Virus record (IMG/VR): IMGVR_UViG_3300035157_000407
Coordinates: 1-26,906 of that record
Reading direction: 5' to 3' (one strand)
DNA length: 26,906 bases
From: a virus
Positions 23,126-26,906 of the stretch are shown in pieces. The first letter of the stretch is position 1. Each line of letters begins with the position of its first letter. Position numbers and translations under genes: made by a program. The notes under the pieces were generated by a model. It ran no database searches. It had not been told where the DNA came from and worked only from the letters and a program-made list of their open reading frames with translations.

Positions 23126-24013
23126 ATGGCAATTACTAGCTCAGGAGAAATAAAATATTCTGATATACAAACTGAATTTGGTGGAAGCAATCCTATTGCT
23201 ATTTCTGAGTATTACTATAATGCTTCTGGTTATATAACTAACAGTGCATTTCCTGCAAGCGGTGAATATAAATTATCTAGATTTTATGGTGCTGCTAATG
23301 TAACAGAAGAAACTATAAGTTCTACTACAACAGATCTTGTTCTTGCAACACTTTTTGGAACCAATTGGGCAGCAAACGGACCTAAAATTTTAACTATAGA
23401 TAGTGGTGTAACGATTGGAGCCACAGTAGGCAATCCAGCTATACTTGTTTCTTCTGGCATGGGTGGAACATTAGTCATTAATAATGCTGGAACTATTACT
23501 GGGCATGGAGGTACTTCTGGTGCTGCTAGTGGTAATGGAAGTGTTTGTAGCCCGGGTAGACCCGGAGGTGACGGAGGTGACGGAGGGCACGGCATTTCAG
23601 TTGCATCTACTGGAGTTACTGTAAACAACACTGGCACAATATCTGGTGGCGGTGGCGGCGGTGGCGGCGGTGGTGCTGGCGAAAGAGGTAGAAGACAAAT
23701 ATTCAACACTTGGTACACGCCTTCTGGTAAACCCGGAACTGCTGGAGGTTTAGGTGCTGGTTACAACCAAGCTGCTACCACTGCATCAACTCCACAAACT
23801 GGATCCTATTCTGGTTCTGGTGGTAGAGGTGGAGCTGGTGGAGCTTTAGGTACTGCCGGGGCTGATGGTAATAATGGCGGTGGCACAAGTACAGCAAGTT
23901 GTTCAGTCGGACTAGGCGGTGACGGTGGTGCAGCCGGTGCTGCTATTTCAAACGGTGGAGCTAGTTGGACAAACGGCACTACTACCGGAACCTATCACGG
24001 TGCATATACATAG
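23126..24013 (+). CDS. Glycine-rich adhesin-like virion protein
   Basis: This 295-residue protein starts MAITSSGEIKYSDIQTEFGG, then PIAISEYYY, a module common at the N terminus of marine phage structural proteins. After a beta-rich part (TIDSGVTIGATVGNPAILV, TLVINNAGTITG) it becomes glycine-rich, with GGDGGDGGHG, ten consecutive glycines at 23645-23674 and several further Gly-rich blocks, interspersed with VNNTGTISGG. This recalls the polyglycine-sandwich receptor-binding adhesins of T-even phages (gp38 type), where short variable loops between glycine stretches choose the receptor; homology is not shown. The gene begins directly after the S74 gene. A long antisense frame here is a by-product of the glycine codons. 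Confidence 0.75.
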   Translation: MAITSSGEIKYSDIQTEFGGSNPIAISEYYYNASGYITNSAFPASGEYKLSRFYGAANVTEETISSTTTDLVLATLFGTNWAANGPKILTIDSGVTIGATVGNPAILVSSGMGGTLVINNAGTITGHGGTSGAASGNGSVCSPGRPGGDGGDGGHGISVASTGVTVNNTGTISGGGGGGGGGGAGERGRRQIFNTWYTPSGKPGTAGGLGAGYNQAATTASTPQTGSYSGSGGRGGAGGALGTAGADGNNGGGTSTASCSVGLGGDGGAAGAAISNGGASWTNGTTTGTYHGAYT

Positions 24014-24023
24014 GAATTAAATT

Positions 24024-24719
24024 ATGAGTTCAATAAAATTAAAACATTCAGGTGGCAATAGCGTATCGCTTAACCCACCAACTGCTGCACCAAACCCCTC
24101 AAGTGGTACTGAATTAGCTTTAAAGTTACCTAGTACCTACGGGTCAAACGGTGAAGCTCTTCTTGGTGATGGTGCAGGCAATTTATCATTTGGAAGTGTT
24201 ACTCCAGCAGCCGGTTCAATAGCTCAATCACAGCTTGCAACAGGTGTAGGAGGTAAAGTTATTCAATGTAAATATCATCAATGGAATACAGTAACAAGTA
24301 CTACATCTACAACTGGTGAAGAAATAGATTCTGGTTTGCGGATTACTTTTACACCAATTAAAAATGATAGTTTAATAGTGTACGACGGAAGAATATATGT
24401 TGGTTGTGGTAGTAGCGTAGTATCAGTTTTACAGTTAAAAAAAAGTGATTATACAGACATGTCTAGTCCAAGTACTGTTTATTCATGGAGAACTGATATA
24501 ACCACAAGTTACAACCCTGCTAACACACAAATATATAACGGATCTGGAACTATGATTTCCGCCAACTTAAGAGTTATGGAAACTTCTGGAAGTACAAATC
24601 AAAGAACATATTCTCCTTGGTGGATGACTAGCTCTTCAACAATTTGGAACAATTCTTACAACGCTGAAGGTAATTATGTAGGTACTTCAACAATACTTAT
24701 ACAGGAGATAGTGTTATGA
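24024..24719 (+). CDS. Fibre-like virion protein
   Basis: A 231-residue protein with a good Shine-Dalgarno (AGGA at 24012-24015) that decides its ATG. The N-terminal part SSIKLKHSGGNSVSLNPP and LPSTYGSNGEALLGDGAGNLSFG is a module repeated in phage fibre and spike proteins and is similar to a segment of the large fibre (FLKTDGSGVLSFG). The rest (from about residue 75) is a single beta-rich domain with many Ser/Thr and aromatic residues (KYHQWNTV, FTPIKNDSLIVYDGRIYVG, SPWWMTSSS). It is probably a small receptor-binding or decorating protein. The exact role is unknown. The stop is joined to the next gene by ATGA. Confidence 0.7.
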   Translation: MSSIKLKHSGGNSVSLNPPTAAPNPSSGTELALKLPSTYGSNGEALLGDGAGNLSFGSVTPAAGSIAQSQLATGVGGKVIQCKYHQWNTVTSTTSTTGEEIDSGLRITFTPIKNDSLIVYDGRIYVGCGSSVVSVLQLKKSDYTDMSSPSTVYSWRTDITTSYNPANTQIYNGSGTMISANLRVMETSGSTNQRTYSPWWMTSSSTIWNNSYNAEGNYVGTSTILIQEIVL

Positions 24720-25027
24720 TTTATGATCACGAGGCTATAAGAAGAGCATATCCAGAAGTTACAGGCATTACTGATGGAGGAGAAATAAGAACTAAAGACG
24801 GTAAAATTTATACTTACGGTTTTGATGTAGCTCAAGATGATATTGATATTGCGCGAGTAGAAATAAATGCCGAACTTGCTGCCACAAAATATCAAAAAGA
24901 TAGAGCAGCAGCTTATCCATCAATAGCAGATCAATTAGATATGCAATATTGGGACAAAAAAAATGGTACAACAACTTGGGTCGATGCCATTGCAAAAGTA
25001 AAAACAGATTATCCTAAACCATCATGA
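24716..25027 (+). CDS. Small tail-associated protein with a YPSIADQLD motif
   Basis: The 103-residue protein starts in an ATGA overlap. It reads IYDHEAIRRAYPEVTGITDGG, then a helix (DIDIARVEINAELAATKYQKDRAAA), then YPSIADQLDMQYWDKKNGT followed by TTWVDAIAKVKTDYPKP. The C-terminal YPS-x-x-DQLD-x-x-YWD segment is, from memory, common in short proteins or domains near phage tail fibre genes and is loosely related to tail fibre assembly chaperones. It is soluble and helical, unlike its beta-rich neighbours, which supports a chaperone or assembly role, but this is inference. It ends in an ATGA overlap with the next fibre-like gene. Confidence 0.65.
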   Translation: MIYDHEAIRRAYPEVTGITDGGEIRTKDGKIYTYGFDVAQDDIDIARVEINAELAATKYQKDRAAAYPSIADQLDMQYWDKKNGTTTWVDAIAKVKTDYPKPS

Positions 25028-25758
25028 GTAGTAAAATTGTAGTAGACGCAATAAAATCAAACTCTGCGACTACTGATGCTATTACTTTAGATAGTAGTGG
25101 CACCGGTGTTTACAAAGCAACTTCTGTAGAAACACCGAATATAAAACACGCTAGTTCATCTAGTAATAATATTGTTTTAGCTTCTGATGGTTCAGTAAGT
25201 ATTCCAAGCCTTACATTACCAGCTAAAACTTCTGGAGAAACAATAGAAAAAATTGTTGGAGTTTGTGACGGTAGAACTGTTACAGGTAAATCAGGTAGTT
25301 ATACATTAGAAAACGTAACTGCAAAATATGAACCTGATACTACATATTCAGACCTAACGGGTTCTTCAATTTCATACACGCCACCTACAGGAACAAAAAC
25401 TGTAATTTATAAGTTTCATGCATGCCAAAACAGAGATGGTGCTGGTCAAACTTTGTGGCATGCAAAATTTATGATAGATGGTGTTGAAGCTTCAAAATAT
25501 AGGTTTAGTAGATACAGTTATTATGGATCTCCCGGTTATATAGACTTTAAGTACGTCATTGACTGTAATGCAAGTGCTACTGATGCAAGTGCTGACTATG
25601 CTAGATTTACATCATGGACAAGTGCTAAAACTCTTAAAATTCAAGTTAGAACATACGATGGTAGTAATATAGCGGAATTTCATGATACAAGGTATTGGGA
25701 TGGAGCTACGGCAAGTCACTTAGTGCTACCAAATTTAGAAATTGAAGCACTAGCTTAA
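25024..25758 (+). CDS. Second fibre-like virion protein
   Basis: A 244-residue protein starting SSKIVVDAIKSNSATTDAITLDSSGTG, a fibre-type N-terminal module with short beta repeats (SSSNNIVLASDGSVSIPSLTLP), followed from about residue 75 by a beta-sandwich-like domain (SYTPPTGTKTVIYKFHACQ, LWHAKFMIDGVEASKYRFSRYSYYG, HDTRYWDGATASHLVLPNLEIEALA). It shows the same two-part design as the protein at 24024, so both may be small alternative receptor-binding or decorating proteins. It is translated with the preceding gene (ATGA) and the following one (TAATG). Function beyond a virion role is not shown. Confidence 0.7.
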   Translation: MSSKIVVDAIKSNSATTDAITLDSSGTGVYKATSVETPNIKHASSSSNNIVLASDGSVSIPSLTLPAKTSGETIEKIVGVCDGRTVTGKSGSYTLENVTAKYEPDTTYSDLTGSSISYTPPTGTKTVIYKFHACQNRDGAGQTLWHAKFMIDGVEASKYRFSRYSYYGSPGYIDFKYVIDCNASATDASADYARFTSWTSAKTLKIQVRTYDGSNIAEFHDTRYWDGATASHLVLPNLEIEALA

Positions 25759-26138
25759 TGGACTTACCAACTTTAGTACTACCTAAAGCCCCAAAATTAG
25801 AAAGAATGACATTGACCATTCCAACGGCTGATGTCCCTTATTACAAACCAATGGTGGTTCCTCCCAGTGATTTAAGACCACCTAATGGTGTTAAAGCTGA
25901 TACTAAAGAAGAAGCACCTACCGGTATTAGACAAGTAAAGATACCAATCATAGATAGACAAGTACCTTTACCAGAAAACGAAATATTAATTACTGCTAGT
26001 ACAACAGCAGTAGTTTCTGTAGCAGCCACCCTTACAGCTACAGCAGCATTTAAGTGGGTAGTTACTGCACTTAAACCAATATTGAAAACAACATGGAAGA
26101 AATTAAGCCAATCAAAGGGCAACCAAAAAGTTTCCTAA
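25758..26138 (+). CDS. Proline-rich protein with one membrane segment
   Basis: The 126-residue protein opens with a proline-rich region (DLPTLVLPKAPKLERMTLTIP, then YYKPMVVPPSDLRPP) and a central IDRQVPLPENEILI, followed by a hydrophobic Ala/Thr/Val stretch at about 77-101 (TTAVVSVAATLTATAAF) and a basic tail (KPILKTTWKKLSQSKGNQK). One transmembrane helix with the basic end inside is likely. I recall closely similar proteins in T4-like cyanophages at a comparable spot near structural genes, but no function is established. It is joined to the previous gene by TAATG and overlaps the following gene by 46 bases. A virion or membrane-acting lysis-related role is possible. Confidence 0.65.
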   Translation: MDLPTLVLPKAPKLERMTLTIPTADVPYYKPMVVPPSDLRPPNGVKADTKEEAPTGIRQVKIPIIDRQVPLPENEILITASTTAVVSVAATLTATAAFKWVVTALKPILKTTWKKLSQSKGNQKVS

Positions 26139-26404
26139 AAAAGCTCAAAGAAAACGTAGACGATCATGAAGAACAGATGGCGATACTTGGTGCAGCAGTG
26201 CGCCTTGGTGTTGTTATTTGGAGTGGCTTCATAATTACACTAAGTTATGTTGAGCTGCCAATGATTAAAAAGTCAGCTACAGCAGGCGATATCACGTTCG
26301 TGGCTTCGATTTTTACGGGTGCGCTCGCAACTTTCGGACTGTCTACGGGCAATGGTAAGAAGAATGGAAACGGTAACGGAACAACAACAAAACCAAAAAC
26401 ATGA
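26093..26404 (+). CDS. Two-helix membrane protein, holin candidate
   Basis: The 103-residue protein has a charged N terminus (KGQPKSFLKKLKENVDDHEEQ), two hydrophobic segments near residues 33-53 (AAVRLGVVIWSGFIITLSYV) and 66-85 (ITFVASIFTGALATFGLS), and a hydrophilic tail rich in Gly, Asn and Lys. Size, two helices and charged ends fit a class II holin, which would let the endolysin reach the wall, and T7 also has its holin (gp17.5) after the tail fibre gene. However no endolysin, spanin or terminase gene is visible next to it, and similar small membrane proteins are known in cyanophages without assigned role. It ends in an ATGA overlap with a secreted-protein gene. Confidence 0.6.
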   Translation: MEEIKPIKGQPKSFLKKLKENVDDHEEQMAILGAAVRLGVVIWSGFIITLSYVELPMIKKSATAGDITFVASIFTGALATFGLSTGNGKKNGNGNGTTTKPKT

Positions 26405-26757
26405 AGAAATGGATTCTTCTCTTAGCTCTGTTATCACCCAGCATAGCGAGAGCAAACACAATTACTCCTCAGTTCACACAAGGGAGTATGAACAGTACGA
26501 CAACAACAACTCAGACAATTCAGGAGACAATAAACCAAGAAGTCTTTGGAGCCGAGGTAAAAACTTGGTCTGGAACAAATGTAACAGCTTCAGGAGATAT
26601 TGCAGATCCGGCAACAACCTTCAGCTTAACAACTCCCGGAGCAGACTTTCAGTTAGAGATAACAGAAAGAGCAGCAGGACTAATCGAGACAATCGACACA
26701 GTTCGCACTATAGATACAGACTCTACTACTACTTCTTACTCAGTCTTCTCACAATAA
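26401..26757 (+). CDS. Small secreted protein with signal peptide
   Basis: The 118-residue product begins with a clear Sec signal peptide (MKKWILLLALLSPSIARA, cleavage before NTITPQ). The mature part is Thr- and Ser-rich: TQGSMNSTTTTTQTIQETI, then VKTWSGTNVTASGDIADP, ATTFSLTTPGADFQLEITERA and a C terminus ending TTSYSVFSQ, with no cysteines and no lipobox. It would be exported to the periplasm or released. Proteins with this ANTITPQFT start are, from memory, widespread in marine cyanophages and of unknown function. The start overlaps the holin candidate stop by ATGA. Nearly its full length is also open in another frame (see next entry). Confidence 0.7.
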   Translation: MKKWILLLALLSPSIARANTITPQFTQGSMNSTTTTTQTIQETINQEVFGAEVKTWSGTNVTASGDIADPATTFSLTTPGADFQLEITERAAGLIETIDTVRTIDTDSTTTSYSVFSQ

Positions 26758-26906
26758 GTCCAGCATACGCTGATACAGATCCAGAAAATAATAATGTAAG
26801 TAACCCAGTCGCCGCAGCTACTGGAAATGTGACCAATCAGGCAGTGCAATTTCAGAACAATGGAGCACCGTCTAGACAACAATATGGTCCAAACATAAGC
26901 TGCAAC
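26409..26906 (+). CDS. Partial protein with internal export-type segment, overlapping the secreted-protein gene
   Basis: A frame open from ATG 26409 to the window end (166 codons, no stop) lies almost entirely across the secreted-protein gene. Its first part is Asn/Ser/Arg-rich (for example EYEQYDNNNSDNSG and NRKSSRTNRDNR), as expected for a shifted reading of Thr-rich codons, so that part may not be translated. From about 26723 it turns into a convincing export segment, YYYFLLSLLTISPAYA, followed by DTDPENNNVSNPV and NVTNQAVQFQNNGAP, then SRQQYGPNISCN at the edge. The latter resembles a conserved cyanophage protein that I recall next to the secreted-protein gene. No ATG or GTG lies between 26409 and the hydrophobic segment, so the true start is unclear. 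Confidence 0.6.
   Translation, partial: MDSSLSSVITQHSESKHNYSSVHTREYEQYDNNNSDNSGDNKPRSLWSRGKNLVWNKCNSFRRYCRSGNNLQLNNSRSRLSVRDNRKSSRTNRDNRHSSHYRYRLYYYFLLSLLTISPAYADTDPENNNVSNPVAAATGNVTNQAVQFQNNGAPSRQQYGPNISCN

Noticed and set aside
23284-23718. Antisense ORF of 144 codons with proline runs
   Set aside because: By-product of glycine codons in the adhesin-like gene; the whole window is otherwise plus-strand.
26401-26906. Rz/Rz1 spanin pair
   Set aside because: Overlap in two frames is similar, but neither protein has a lipobox cysteine after its signal segment nor a periplasmic coiled coil.
1-26906. CRISPR array, insertion sequence or intein
   Set aside because: No spaced direct repeats, transposase, terminal inverted repeats or intein blocks were seen; the only tandem repeat is the coding one in the fibre.

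Overview
This window is a contiguous, all-plus-strand stretch of a T7-like marine cyanophage (an autographivirus-type podovirus of Prochlorococcus or Synechococcus, in the P-SSP7 style). The evidence is an exact T7 virion-gene order (portal, scaffold, capsid, tail tubes A and B, gp13/14/15/16-like proteins, tail fibre) combined with cyanobacterial photosynthesis genes (hli and psbA) and a small phage ribonucleotide reductase. The DNA is AT-rich and genes are packed, most of them joined by TAATG or ATGA stop/start overlaps, so translation is probably coupled along long polycistronic messages. Host genus cannot be fixed from this window alone. Comparisons with named relatives are from memory of the families, not from a search.

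Layout. 1-793: end of the DNA metabolism region (3' part of a gp6-like exonuclease, a 46-aa ORF, a DUF3310 protein). 759-2875: class I ribonucleotide reductase, alpha then beta. 2850-5672: a 61-aa ORF, a proline/glycine-rich gp7.3-like protein, portal and scaffold. 5675-7188: the photosynthesis cassette (41-aa ORF, hli, psbA, 42-aa acidic ORF), inserted between scaffold and capsid. 7189-7537: an RNA-rich interval with a glutamine-II (downstream-peptide) riboswitch controlling a 20-aa DUF4278-like peptide, then a tRNA T-arm-like structure, a 12-codon mini-ORF and a weak candidate promoter. 7538-8736: major capsid gene and a strong intrinsic terminator. 8737-20159: tail tubes and internal virion (ejection) proteins. 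20193-25758: a receptor-binding module of at least five proteins, including a fibre with a 13-residue repeat, a stand-alone S74 chaperone protein and a polyglycine adhesin-like protein. 25758-26906: four overlapping small genes for membrane or secreted proteins, the last running off the window in a frame that overlaps its neighbour almost completely.

How it works together. The exonuclease, DUF3310 protein and reductase turn host DNA and ribonucleotides into dNTPs. D1 and Hli keep photosystem II running to pay for this. The structural genes build the particle, and the gp14/15/16-like proteins would form the DNA ejection channel. The most notable element is the glutamine-sensing RNA between psbA and the capsid gene, which suggests that the phage reads the nitrogen state of its host and expresses a PirA-like micropeptide in response.
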